From contig NZ_JBFDUZ010000001.1 of the NCBI RefSeq assembly GCF_040719145.1, forward strand, positions 248,001 through 312,000: a stretch of DNA of 64,000 nucleotides. The letters run 5' to 3'. Below the pieces are notes generated by a model. It worked only from the letters and a program-made list of their open reading frames with translations. It was not told the DNA's origin and searched no databases. Origin of the DNA: Paenibacillus sp. JQZ6Y-1 (GTDB lineage Bacteria > Bacillota > Bacilli > Paenibacillales > Paenibacillaceae). The translations under genes and the position numbers were made by a program. Shown piece after piece: positions 9,073 through 17,722 of the stretch; within the stretch, counting starts at the first letter, position 1, and every line of letters starts with the position of its first letter.

Positions 9073-10881
9073 ATGTCAAATGGCGAACAGCGATGGAATG
9101 ATATGCAGCAAAAGTCAGACCATCATCAGTCCAAATCCGCACATGATATGCCGACAATAGCTAGTCCTGAACAACGCTCATCTTACGATTCATCCCAAAC
9201 AACGGAGCGCCGAACAGCCAACAAACGCCCAGCATCCTCATGGCGCAAGCCAGCTATGGCTGCGCTGATGGCGGGGCTGTTAACATTAACAACTGCCTGC
9301 TCCTACTTTGGCGGCGGCAGCAAAAGCGCCAGTGAAAATACCACACCAGTCAAGCAGGCATCTGCCGATGAGCCGGGCTGGAAAGTGGACACGTCACCGA
9401 TTACCTTTGACTGGTATATGAACTTCTCGTGGTACACTGGCACCGATTGGGGCAAGGACATTACGAGTCAGTATGTAACCAAAAAAACAGGCGTGAGCGT
9501 TAACTTTATCGTTCCAGCGGGCAATGAGAATGAGAAGCTGAATACGATGATTGCATCTGGCAAGCTGCCTGATTTTATTACCCTTAGCTGGGGCGAGGAT
9601 GCCGTGAAGAAGATGATTGAGGGCAAGCTGGTGTTGCCGCTCAACGAGCTGGCTGAACAGTATGATCCTTATTTTCTAAAAGTGGCTGATCCGGCGAAGT
9701 TATCATGGTATACGCAGCCGGATGGCAATGTATATGGGTATCCGAACGCGTCTTCGTCACCAGCGGACTTTGCGAAATATGGCGAAAATTATTTGTCCAA
9801 TCAGGTATTTGTCGTACGCAAGGATATGTACGAAGCGCTGGGCAAACCGGATATGCGCACACCGGAAGGCTTTTTGAAGGCATTGGAGATGGCAAAGGAA
9901 AAGTACCCGCAGGTGAACGGACAGCCGCTCATTCCACTCGGTCTGCATGAATTTACCGAGAATGGTAACTACTCGCTGGAAGGATATCTGCAAAACTTCC
10001 TCAATATTCCGATGGAGCAAAATGGCAAGCTGTACGACCGTCTGACCGATCCCGAATACCTGCGCTGGCTGAAAACGCTGCGTCAGGCGAATCAGGAAGG
10101 GCTGCTGGCAAAGGACATCTTTATCGACAAACGCGCTCAAATGGAAGAGAAGATCTCGCAAGGACGCTATTTCGCGATGCTGTACCAGCGCAGCGATTTT
10201 GGCACACAGCAAAATGCACTGTATGCGCATGATCCAAACTCCGTGTATATCGCCGTCGATGGTCCGTCCAATGCGAAGCTGGATGCACCAGTACTAAATG
10301 GACCGAGCATTTCCGGCTGGACCCTTACGTTGATCTCCAAGGATGTAAAGGATAAAGCGCGTGCGATTCGCTTTTTGGACTATATCATTAGCGAAGAAGG
10401 ACAACGCGATCTGTATATGGGCGAGCCGGGCGTGACGTATGACATGGTCAACAACAAGCCAGTATTCAAGCCAGAGGTGCTGAAGCTGCTCAATACTGAC
10501 CGCTCTGCCTTTGATGCTAAGTATGGAGCTTCCCATAAATACTGGATGGAGATGGACACCAACATTACCGACCAGTGGAAGCCAGAAAGCGTCGAGCCGT
10601 TCAAGCAAATGGAAGATTGGACCAAGGGCAAGACCGTCAGTCGCTCTGAGTTTGATCAGCTCAATCCGACGGGCAACTCACCGGAAGGTATTATCAATAC
10701 GAAGATCGGTCAGCTATGGGGCAAAACATTGCCACAATTGCTGCTCGCATCATCGGACAGTGAGTTTGACCAGATTTTCCAAGAGTATCTGAACAAGCGT
10801 GACCAGTATGGTCTTGCTAAGGTACAGGCATATCAGCAGGCAGAATATGAGAAAAACAAAGAGAAGCTGAGTATACAATAA
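9073..10881 (+). CDS. Extracellular sugar-binding lipoprotein (LplA/YtcQ type)
   Basis: A 602-aa solute-binding protein of the large LplA-like class. The fold is recognisable from WYMNFSWYTGTDWGKDITSQYV, LNTMIASGKLPDFITL and LNGPSISGWTLTLISK. A lipobox LTTAC gives Cys76 as lipid anchor, followed by a Gly/Ser/Lys spacer. Oddly, about 58 hydrophilic, Gln/Ser-rich residues precede the hydrophobic signal segment. The start at 9073 has GAGAGGGG upstream, but a start nearer the signal peptide cannot be ruled out. It is the last gene of the importer operon 7019-10881 and would deliver sugar to the two permeases. Confidence 0.9.
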   Translation: MSNGEQRWNDMQQKSDHHQSKSAHDMPTIASPEQRSSYDSSQTTERRTANKRPASSWRKPAMAALMAGLLTLTTACSYFGGGSKSASENTTPVKQASADEPGWKVDTSPITFDWYMNFSWYTGTDWGKDITSQYVTKKTGVSVNFIVPAGNENEKLNTMIASGKLPDFITLSWGEDAVKKMIEGKLVLPLNELAEQYDPYFLKVADPAKLSWYTQPDGNVYGYPNASSSPADFAKYGENYLSNQVFVVRKDMYEALGKPDMRTPEGFLKALEMAKEKYPQVNGQPLIPLGLHEFTENGNYSLEGYLQNFLNIPMEQNGKLYDRLTDPEYLRWLKTLRQANQEGLLAKDIFIDKRAQMEEKISQGRYFAMLYQRSDFGTQQNALYAHDPNSVYIAVDGPSNAKLDAPVLNGPSISGWTLTLISKDVKDKARAIRFLDYIISEEGQRDLYMGEPGVTYDMVNNKPVFKPEVLKLLNTDRSAFDAKYGASHKYWMEMDTNITDQWKPESVEPFKQMEDWTKGKTVSRSEFDQLNPTGNSPEGIINTKIGQLWGKTLPQLLLASSDSEFDQIFQEYLNKRDQYGLAKVQAYQQAEYEKNKEKLSIQ

Positions 10882-10895
10882 TCCATGTACACGCA

Positions 10896-10940
10896 AAACC
10901 GCCCATCATCATGGCTATAGGTCATGATGATGGGCGGTTT
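10896..10940. terminator. Strong bidirectional terminator
   Basis: A perfect 18-bp stem AAACCGCCCATCATCATG / CATGATGATGGGCGGTTT with a 9-base loop. It lies between the convergent binding-protein gene and the minus-strand ketopantoate-reductase-like gene and can end both transcripts. Confidence 0.85.
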
Positions 10941-10998
10941 GTTGTACGTTCATATAGAAGAAGAGCAACAGCTATAGCGCAATGACAACGTTCATTCG

Positions 10999-12039
10999 TT
11001 ATTGTGGGCTGTTTACCTTGATCAGCTGTTCAAAGGATTGAATGTTGGTAGCGAAATCTGGCACGGTGCCGTTTGCTTCCGCCTCTTGCACCAGTTGTAC
11101 GACCAGATCGTTAAACGGAGTAGCGATGCCTTTGCCCGCTGCCATATTCGGTACAACGCCGTTAATATAGCCGATCTCTGTTTTGCGCTGCTTTTCCAGA
11201 TCCTGCAACATGCTTGCTTTCAGGAGACGCGACGGCGCCATCACTTGGCGCAAGGTCATGATGCGTGCAGGCAGATCGTTCTCATCCTGCAATTCCAGCG
11301 AAGCAATATCAAATCCACCCATAGTGGCAAATTGGACTCCATTGGCGTGTCCAACTTTGATCGTTTCGTCGGCAATATGTGCAGCACTGGCGATACCGAT
11401 TTCGTTATCCAGAATATCACCGTATTCCCCGTTCAGCGCCGCCGACAATCCGCTAAATGCGTTGTTGATCAGCAGCTTCGACCATTTGGTCCCTACCAGA
11501 TTGTCGGAAATATGCGTACCACCGACCAGCTCCAATACGGATTGAATATCGTGGATGCGCGAAGTCATTTCCCCGTTCAACTCGCCAATTTGAAACGCAT
11601 AAGACTTGAATTGTGCATATTCAGTCGTAAGTTGAGATACTCCCGGCTCCATAAAGGTAGCGCCAAATTCAACCGAACCCGCAATTACGCGATGCGCACC
11701 GACCAGCTCGGCTACATGCTGCTCTGGTATACCGTTTTGCAGCGAGCAGACAACGCTGTTCTCATTCAGAAATGGAAGCAGATCGTGCAGCACAGCATCA
11801 TTATACAATTGCTTGGTCAGCAGCAGCACCAGATCGTAGATGCCGGATTTTTGCTGTGGAGTAATCGCTTTGACTTTGGATGAAAAGTCGGTGGTGCCAG
11901 TCACGGTTGCTCCTTGTTCATTCAGTGCTCGTACATGATCCTCATACGTGTCGATTAATTCTACATTCATACCGCCAGCGCTCAAATATGCGCCGACAAT
12001 CGTTCCAAGTGAGCCTGCGCCCAGAATAGCAATTCTCAT
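10999..12039 (-). CDS. Ketopantoate reductase (PanE/ApbA) family oxidoreductase
   Basis: A 346-aa NAD(P)-dependent dehydrogenase. The Rossmann motif GAGSLG is at residues 7-12. The central CSLQNGIPE segment and the GTKWSKLLINNAFSGLSAALN motif carry the catalytic Lys and Asn pattern of 2-dehydropantoate 2-reductases. It is about 40 residues longer than classic PanE. AGGAGG precedes the start. It lies 21 bases downstream of the acetoacetate decarboxylase gene and is probably co-transcribed with it. That pairing suggests a catabolic 2-keto or 3-keto acid substrate rather than pantothenate synthesis, though true PanE activity is possible. Confidence 0.85.
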   Translation of the reverse strand: MRIAILGAGSLGTIVGAYLSAGGMNVELIDTYEDHVRALNEQGATVTGTTDFSSKVKAITPQQKSGIYDLVLLLTKQLYNDAVLHDLLPFLNENSVVCSLQNGIPEQHVAELVGAHRVIAGSVEFGATFMEPGVSQLTTEYAQFKSYAFQIGELNGEMTSRIHDIQSVLELVGGTHISDNLVGTKWSKLLINNAFSGLSAALNGEYGDILDNEIGIASAAHIADETIKVGHANGVQFATMGGFDIASLELQDENDLPARIMTLRQVMAPSRLLKASMLQDLEKQRKTEIGYINGVVPNMAAGKGIATPFNDLVVQLVQEAEANGTVPDFATNIQSFEQLIKVNSPQ

Positions 12040-12060
12040 GTGTAACTCCTCCTCGATGAA

Positions 12061-12807
12061 TTAAGCTTGTTCCAAATAGTTGTATACCGGATGTGCCGCA
12101 TTTAGCGTCAGATCGGTTAAAATATGGGAAGCAGATACGATTTCACGCACAGGCAGATCGGCGAGCGGAGCGAGTACATGCTCAAACAGCTGGAGTCGCG
12201 CCGGACCAGACCATGCCCATTTCACATCAATATCGGTAATTTGGGTACGAACCAGATCGCAGATACGCAATTGTCCGGTATAGTCGGTTGCCATTTTGAC
12301 CATAAAGGTAGGACGGCAGATTTCCTGTTTGGCTTGTTCAATATCCATAGGCACATGTTTGTAGCCCATCGTAGCGTTAGCTACACGCAGACTGCCATAA
12401 TCCAGTGTGCCGACAAGTGTATCGGAGTCGACATACAGCTTCGGTGCGCCGAGCTTTTTCGGATAGGCGGTCAGCTCACGTCCGCTGGCAATGGCGGGAA
12501 AATTGTCCACGTACATGGAGTGGACATAGTCGCCTTCTTCGCCGTTAAATTGTACGGGAATTACCTGACCAGCTTCGGTATAAGCGCCCAAGCCGGATAC
12601 ATCTGGCATCCACATGACTTCAAATTTGACCAATGGATCGGTAATTTCTAGTGGCTCAGGTACGGCAGCACGCAGCGCCTCCGCATCTGTGCGGTAAATG
12701 ATATTGAGATATTCACGATTCACGAATTTGTAAGGTGGAAGTGGATATGCAGGTGCAGTTAATGGAGTGTTAAAGTTTTTGGATATTTGGTTCACATCGA
12801 TTTTCAT
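12061..12807 (-). CDS. adc: Acetoacetate decarboxylase family protein
   Basis: A 248-aa protein matching the clostridial acetoacetate decarboxylase along its length. The Schiff-base lysine pair sits in ELTAYPKKLG (Lys117/118). VGTLDYGSLRVANATMGYKH and ARLQLFEHVLAPLADLPV are conserved blocks, and the family's length of about 245 aa is kept. The expected reaction is decarboxylation of acetoacetate to acetone through an imine; some family members act on other keto acids. The start at 12807 has GAAAGGAAT upstream. It is followed by the PanE-like reductase and is divergent from a LysR regulator at 12933, the likely controller. Confidence 0.9.
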   Translation of the reverse strand: MKIDVNQISKNFNTPLTAPAYPLPPYKFVNREYLNIIYRTDAEALRAAVPEPLEITDPLVKFEVMWMPDVSGLGAYTEAGQVIPVQFNGEEGDYVHSMYVDNFPAIASGRELTAYPKKLGAPKLYVDSDTLVGTLDYGSLRVANATMGYKHVPMDIEQAKQEICRPTFMVKMATDYTGQLRICDLVRTQITDIDVKWAWSGPARLQLFEHVLAPLADLPVREIVSASHILTDLTLNAAHPVYNYLEQA

Positions 12808-12875
12808 GAGAGATTCATTCCTTTCGATATAAGATGGGATACCTGTATTGTACGTCTTTGTTTACATATGTTCTA

Positions 12876-12891
12876 ATACATAATAAAGTAT
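12876..12891. promoter_or_regulatory. Possible LysR-type operator in the divergent adc/lysR promoter
   Basis: ATAC-N8-GTAT dyad in an A+T-rich 125-base divergent promoter region. LysR regulators usually bind interrupted dyads containing T-N11-A near such positions, so this is a plausible but weak candidate. Confidence 0.35.
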
Positions 12892-12932
12892 GAATATATT
12901 TATTCCAGTAAATGAATGGGGCGGATTTTGAT

Positions 12933-13820
12933 ATGGAATTGCTACAACTACAATACTTTCAAACCGTGGCATATACCGAGCATATATCTAGAGCGGCAGA
13001 GCAGCTGCATATCGCGCAGCCGTCGCTCAGTCTAACGATTAAGCGACTGGAGGATGAACTGGGTACGAATCTATTTATACGCAAAGGGCGCAATATTCAG
13101 TTGAGTGAATCTGGCAAAATCCTGCTCAAGCATGTGGATCGTATGTTTATGGAGCTGGATAACGCTCGACTAGAGATTCAGTCACAGCATGAACAGGCAT
13201 CGCATACGATCAAAATTTCCATTTCCAATCCACGCTTTCTGTCTCAAATCATCATAAGCTATATTCATAAGGAACCGGACTCCAAAGTGCATCAGGGCAT
13301 TCGAATGAAGGATGAGATCATTTCCTGTCTGAAAAAGGGTGATATTGATCTTGGCATTGCTGGTCATGCCACCGCAGATGAGGAGATTGAGAGCTGTCTG
13401 CTGGTGGATGAGGATATTGTGCTGGTGCTGCCGCTGACTCACCGCTACGCGCAGCGAACAGAGCTTCCGCTCATAGAGGTCGCACAAGAGCCGTTTATTT
13501 CGCTGGCGGATAATCGGGAATATAGCGAATTTATTCGAGATTTGTGCGGTAGAGCAGGTTTTGTGCCGAACAGCATGTTTGAGGTGGATTCGTATTTGCT
13601 GACCGAGATTATTCAGGTGAATCAAGGTGTATCTTTATTGCCAGTGTCCGTCTGCAAGCAATTGAATCTGCATTATATCCGTATCGCTGGTGTATCGCCT
13701 ACCTATTCGGTTCATCTGTTCTGGATGAAGCATAAAGTATTGCCGCGCGCAGTGACCTCTTTCCGTGATTATATTATCGACTACTACCAAAAAAACGAGA
13801 AAATGTTCAAGCTTTCTTGA
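12933..13820 (+). CDS. LysR-family transcriptional regulator
   Basis: A 295-aa regulator. The N-terminal winged helix MELLQLQYFQTVAYTEHISRA, then AAEQLHIAQPSLSLTIKRLE, is typical of LysR, and a substrate-binding co-inducer domain follows (about residues 90-290). ATG 12933 is chosen since GGGGCGG lies 8-9 bases upstream; ATG 12912 has no ribosome site. It is divergent from adc and the PanE-like gene, which it probably regulates. The three form a small cassette set between the sugar importer (7019-10881) and the two-component system (13896-17583). Confidence 0.9.
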   Translation: MELLQLQYFQTVAYTEHISRAAEQLHIAQPSLSLTIKRLEDELGTNLFIRKGRNIQLSESGKILLKHVDRMFMELDNARLEIQSQHEQASHTIKISISNPRFLSQIIISYIHKEPDSKVHQGIRMKDEIISCLKKGDIDLGIAGHATADEEIESCLLVDEDIVLVLPLTHRYAQRTELPLIEVAQEPFISLADNREYSEFIRDLCGRAGFVPNSMFEVDSYLLTEIIQVNQGVSLLPVSVCKQLNLHYIRIAGVSPTYSVHLFWMKHKVLPRAVTSFRDYIIDYYQKNEKMFKLS

Positions 13821-13858
13821 AAAATGATCACAATATTGGGTTACAATGGGAGTAATAA

Positions 13859-13872
13859 TGTAAGCGCTTATA
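13859..13872 (+). promoter_or_regulatory. Near-perfect cre site before the YesM-type kinase
   Basis: TGTAAGCGCTTATA matches the cre consensus at 13 of 14 positions. TTGAAA (13817) and TACAAT (about 13842) upstream resemble a promoter, although the spacer of about 19 bases is long. Together with the site at 6983 it suggests that importer and sensor are under the same carbon catabolite control. Confidence 0.55.
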
Positions 13873-13895
13873 TTTAAAAGGGGGAAGCAGTACGT

Positions 13896-16025
13896 TTGAA
13901 AGCATTGCGGGATACATTACAGACTCTTTTCAAGCGCCTAAATGGCATATCCTTACAAAGTCGGCTGATTGTCGCGTATATCGTCGTGATCTTGCTGCCG
14001 ACTGCTGCCATTTCCTATTATTCGTATCAGCAGATCAATACGACATATATTCAGGATACCCGACTCAAAAGTGTCGATACGCTGCAAAATGAAAAACAGA
14101 CCATTCTTACACAAATTGAGACGATGGAGCGTGCGGCACAGCTAGCATTATCAGACAAAGCGGTCATTCAATATTTGACCGAGAATCAGGATACACCGAC
14201 AGCGGAGCTGTTAGAATTCAATGCGAATTCGTATGCACGGCTTGCTCAGATTCAGATCAACAATCCGTCGATCCTGCATTTGCGATTGTATAGCAATAGT
14301 CCCAATACGTACGAGATTTGGCCGATTATTCTGCATGAAAGTCGTACAGCGGATGCGCCATGGTACAACATGGTCAAAGGATTGGGTGATCGGGAAGCAT
14401 GGTATATGCAGCGCAGTGATCTATCGTTGGATGAAGTGGATACTCGAGGAGCACTAGAGCCTGATCCGCCTAAGCTGTCCTTGCTTCGCGAATTGGAATT
14501 GCCGCGCGGTCATCATGCAGGCATCATTCAAGTTGATATGCGCTTGTCTGATTTGGCGCCGCTTACCTTTGGCAAAAGTCAGGAGGATAGCACGCGTATG
14601 CTGCTGCTGGATGCAGGCGGTGGCAACGTATCGATGGATGAGCAGGATAATCTGTACACGCGGCTGGCGCATCGTTTATTAACCGATAAGGCAGACCCAG
14701 CTATTCATGTTGCGACGGAATCCAGTACAGATGACTACACGTTATCTGGCGAACAGCCTTCATCATGGAATGGTCAAACGTGGGCGCAATACAGAGAGGA
14801 TGGACAATCGTATTTGCTGACTAGTATTCCGGTGGAGCGGCTCGGTGCGCGACTGGTTCAGGTGACTTCGCTCGAAAAGATGCTACAGGATACCGGACGT
14901 GCGCGCAATCTGATCATTATGGCAACCGTGGCATTTATCCTGCTCGTCTCGCTCATTACGTATGTAGCAAATGCGTTAATTCTCAAAAATCTACGCAAGC
15001 TGACCCAAGCGATGCAGCAGATGCGCCGTGGTGAAGGTACACCTGTTGTACAGGTGGACGGCGGCGGGGAGATCGGCGAGCTGGCATACCATTTTAACCG
15101 GATGAGCGGCACGATCAATGAACTGATTGCACAGGCAGTACGCAAGCAGGCGCTGATGAAGGAAGCGGAGCTGCGAACGCTATACAGCCAGATAGATGCG
15201 CATTTTCTATATAACACGCTGGAAAATATTAAAATGCTCGCCGAAATCGAGGATCAGCGCCAGATCTCCGACGCGCTCACTTCTCTTGGCGGCATGATGC
15301 GCTATAACTTCAAATGGGCGGGGGAATACGTCACGCTAGAACAAGAGCTGCGCCATATTCGCAATTACATCGATGTCATGAATATTCGCTTTGATGAGCC
15401 AGTTCGGCTCGATGTGCAGATTGCCCCTTTGTATAACGAACTTGAGCTGCTCAAGATGTCGCTGCAACCCATTGTAGAAAATGCCTTTAAGCATGGATGG
15501 GATGAAGATAGTAGCAGGGAGCGCCTGCTGACCATCTCGATCGAAGACGAGGAGAATATACAAGAAGAGCATCCTACACAAGACATAGACACCAAGATAC
15601 CGAACATACATCGAAATGTACAAGGAACAGAGCAACGCATTGATATGGGCATGGATATTAGCAAGCGCACCACCCATGCCAGTATGGAGGAACGCAAACC
15701 CTCGCATGTACGAATCCATATCAGCGACAACGGCAAAGGCATGAGCGCTGACACATTGGAACAGCTCAATGTCAGACTGCTGCAACATGGCAGTACGAGC
15801 GAATCGTCTGCACGAACGATGCAGGCAGATTCTACTGTATCAACACAGCAGTATGGCGTGGGACTGCTGAATGTGCAGCAACGTATTCGATTATTTTTTG
15901 GCGAATCGTACGGCTTGCAGGTGTACAGTGTGGAGGGCAATGGCACCGAGGTTACATTACGCATACCGAAAATTGTACTGGCAGGAGGAGACATTCGGCA
16001 TGAGACAACTACTGATCGTGGATGA
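13896..16025 (+). CDS. YesM-type sensor histidine kinase
   Basis: A 709-aa membrane kinase. A transmembrane helix lies near residues 22-42, then an extracellular sensor domain, a second helix near 343-367, HAMP, and a His_kinase domain with the phosphorylatable His in QIDAHFLYNTLENIKML. HATPase motifs LQPIVENAFKHG and DNGKGM follow. The start is TTG at 13896, with AAAAGGGGGAAG upstream. Between N-box and G-box lies an unusual hydrophilic insert of about 55 residues, near 546-600. The 3' end overlaps the response-regulator gene by 26 bases. It probably senses an extracellular carbohydrate with the importer at 7019-10881. Confidence 0.92.
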   Translation: MKALRDTLQTLFKRLNGISLQSRLIVAYIVVILLPTAAISYYSYQQINTTYIQDTRLKSVDTLQNEKQTILTQIETMERAAQLALSDKAVIQYLTENQDTPTAELLEFNANSYARLAQIQINNPSILHLRLYSNSPNTYEIWPIILHESRTADAPWYNMVKGLGDREAWYMQRSDLSLDEVDTRGALEPDPPKLSLLRELELPRGHHAGIIQVDMRLSDLAPLTFGKSQEDSTRMLLLDAGGGNVSMDEQDNLYTRLAHRLLTDKADPAIHVATESSTDDYTLSGEQPSSWNGQTWAQYREDGQSYLLTSIPVERLGARLVQVTSLEKMLQDTGRARNLIIMATVAFILLVSLITYVANALILKNLRKLTQAMQQMRRGEGTPVVQVDGGGEIGELAYHFNRMSGTINELIAQAVRKQALMKEAELRTLYSQIDAHFLYNTLENIKMLAEIEDQRQISDALTSLGGMMRYNFKWAGEYVTLEQELRHIRNYIDVMNIRFDEPVRLDVQIAPLYNELELLKMSLQPIVENAFKHGWDEDSSRERLLTISIEDEENIQEEHPTQDIDTKIPNIHRNVQGTEQRIDMGMDISKRTTHASMEERKPSHVRIHISDNGKGMSADTLEQLNVRLLQHGSTSESSARTMQADSTVSTQQYGVGLLNVQQRIRLFFGESYGLQVYSVEGNGTEVTLRIPKIVLAGGDIRHETTTDRG

Positions 16026-17583
16026 TGAAAAGAATATCCGGCATGGCCTACAGGTGATGATTGAGCGAGAATTTCCAGAGCGTTATCAGATTCGCTGTGT
16101 GCGTCATGGGCAGGAAGGATTGGAAGCGATGATGGAGCTGCCTGCCGATCTGGTCATTACTGATATTCGTATGCCAGTGCTGGATGGCATGGGCATGTTG
16201 GACGCAGTGCGGGGAATGGCGGAATTATCGGTACAACCGGAAGTGATCGTGCTGAGTGGGCATGACGATTTTGAATATGCGAAGGCAGCGATTCGTTATC
16301 AGGTGCGCGAATATTTGTTGAAGCCGATTCGACGAGAGGATTTATTTCAGGCGTTGGAGCGGCTGGAGGGGGAATTGCAGCAACGCGATGAGCGAGCACG
16401 TCAGCTGGAAGATGCGCATCAATATCGAATACGCTGGCAGGAGGAACAGCTTTCTCGCTTGCTGGACAGCAGCACACCGGATACCGATAACATGCTTATG
16501 AACGGCGAATGGCCAGAGCTGCCACAGCCTTATGTGATCTGTGTATGGCAATGTGTAACCGCAGACGGTCATCCAGTTCCAGTGCAGGAGTTGGATATGC
16601 TTCTGCGTCAGCTGGATGCAGGAGAAGGCTGTTATTCGTCGAATATCGCGGAGCTGCAAGTATTGGATCGCGAAGGCAGACGCGTCTGGATTATGCACTA
16701 TCAGCAATTGGTACGGTTGCAGGAACTGGCGCGTGCCGCCGGGCGGCGGGATGTTTCTGGCTTGTGGGCAGGTATAAGCTTGGCAGGCGAAGGGATTGCC
16801 CGCTTACCGCTTGCTTATACAGAAGCATGCCGCGCGCTAGCATATGGATTCTTTTGTCCGGGTGTGTATATGCTGCATTATCAGCCTGAGCAGGAATCGA
16901 TGTCGTTATCCCCAGTGTCGGAGGAAGAGATTCGCCAGCTTGGCAATCTGCTTGGTACAGGCGATGTGGAAGAGATGAATCGCCGATTGCATCGTCTGTT
17001 CCGTTTGTCCGAGCTGCATCATATGAATATGGAGTATGTGCGGCGTACGGTATTCATGGTAAACGAGCATATTCTGGATGAGGTGTTTCGGCATTTTGGC
17101 GAAGCATCGCTGGAGGTGCTACGACTGTATCGTCGGGTATGCAGTCTGGATCATTATCGTTATTTTCACGATTATTACCGCGATCTGGAACGGCTGCTGC
17201 TCTGTCTGGACGAGTATATCGGGCAGCTGCGGCTGGTACACAGCGAGCATCATCGACTGCGTGAGGCGGTCGAGTATATGCAGCAGCATTATGACCGTCC
17301 GCTCAATATGGCAATGGTCAGCAATCATGTGTCACTCAACTACTCCTACTTCAGCGAAGCGTTCAAAGCGTATACGGGCGAGAACTTTATATTATATTTG
17401 AAAAAGCTGCGTATTGAGCGTGCCAAACCGCTGCTGAGCGAGCCGACATTGCGGTTAAGTGAGATTAGTCAACAGGTCGGATTCGAGAGCAGTCGGCACT
17501 TTTCTAAGGTGTTTCGTGAATTGGAAGGCATCACGCCGCAGCAATACCGATCCAAACTGGAATTACGTTCAAACATTTATTGA
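16000..17583 (+). CDS. YesN-type response regulator, AraC DNA-binding domain
   Basis: A 527-aa regulator. The receiver domain (1-120) has Asp55 in LVITDIRMP as phosphorylation site and Lys in YLLKPI. A long middle region (about 130-420) precedes a C-terminal AraC double helix-turn-helix ending SRHFSKVFRELEGITPQQYR. ATG 16000 has AGGAGGAG 9 bases upstream and lies inside the 3' end of the kinase gene in another frame, so translation is probably coupled. It would activate carbohydrate genes, likely the 7019-10881 importer operon, once phosphorylated by the kinase. Confidence 0.93.
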   Translation: MRQLLIVDDEKNIRHGLQVMIEREFPERYQIRCVRHGQEGLEAMMELPADLVITDIRMPVLDGMGMLDAVRGMAELSVQPEVIVLSGHDDFEYAKAAIRYQVREYLLKPIRREDLFQALERLEGELQQRDERARQLEDAHQYRIRWQEEQLSRLLDSSTPDTDNMLMNGEWPELPQPYVICVWQCVTADGHPVPVQELDMLLRQLDAGEGCYSSNIAELQVLDREGRRVWIMHYQQLVRLQELARAAGRRDVSGLWAGISLAGEGIARLPLAYTEACRALAYGFFCPGVYMLHYQPEQESMSLSPVSEEEIRQLGNLLGTGDVEEMNRRLHRLFRLSELHHMNMEYVRRTVFMVNEHILDEVFRHFGEASLEVLRLYRRVCSLDHYRYFHDYYRDLERLLLCLDEYIGQLRLVHSEHHRLREAVEYMQQHYDRPLNMAMVSNHVSLNYSYFSEAFKAYTGENFILYLKKLRIERAKPLLSEPTLRLSEISQQVGFESSRHFSKVFRELEGITPQQYRSKLELRSNIY

Positions 17584-17722
17584 TTATTCAGATGATTTTT
17601 ACATTATGTTCGTTTGCAAACACAATAATTTGAAGTAAAATAGTTGGGTAGCCAAAATAAGTGATTTTCGGTCTATATTGTCGAACCTATTGGTCATTTC
17701 ACTATATACTGGAGGGCTTTAA

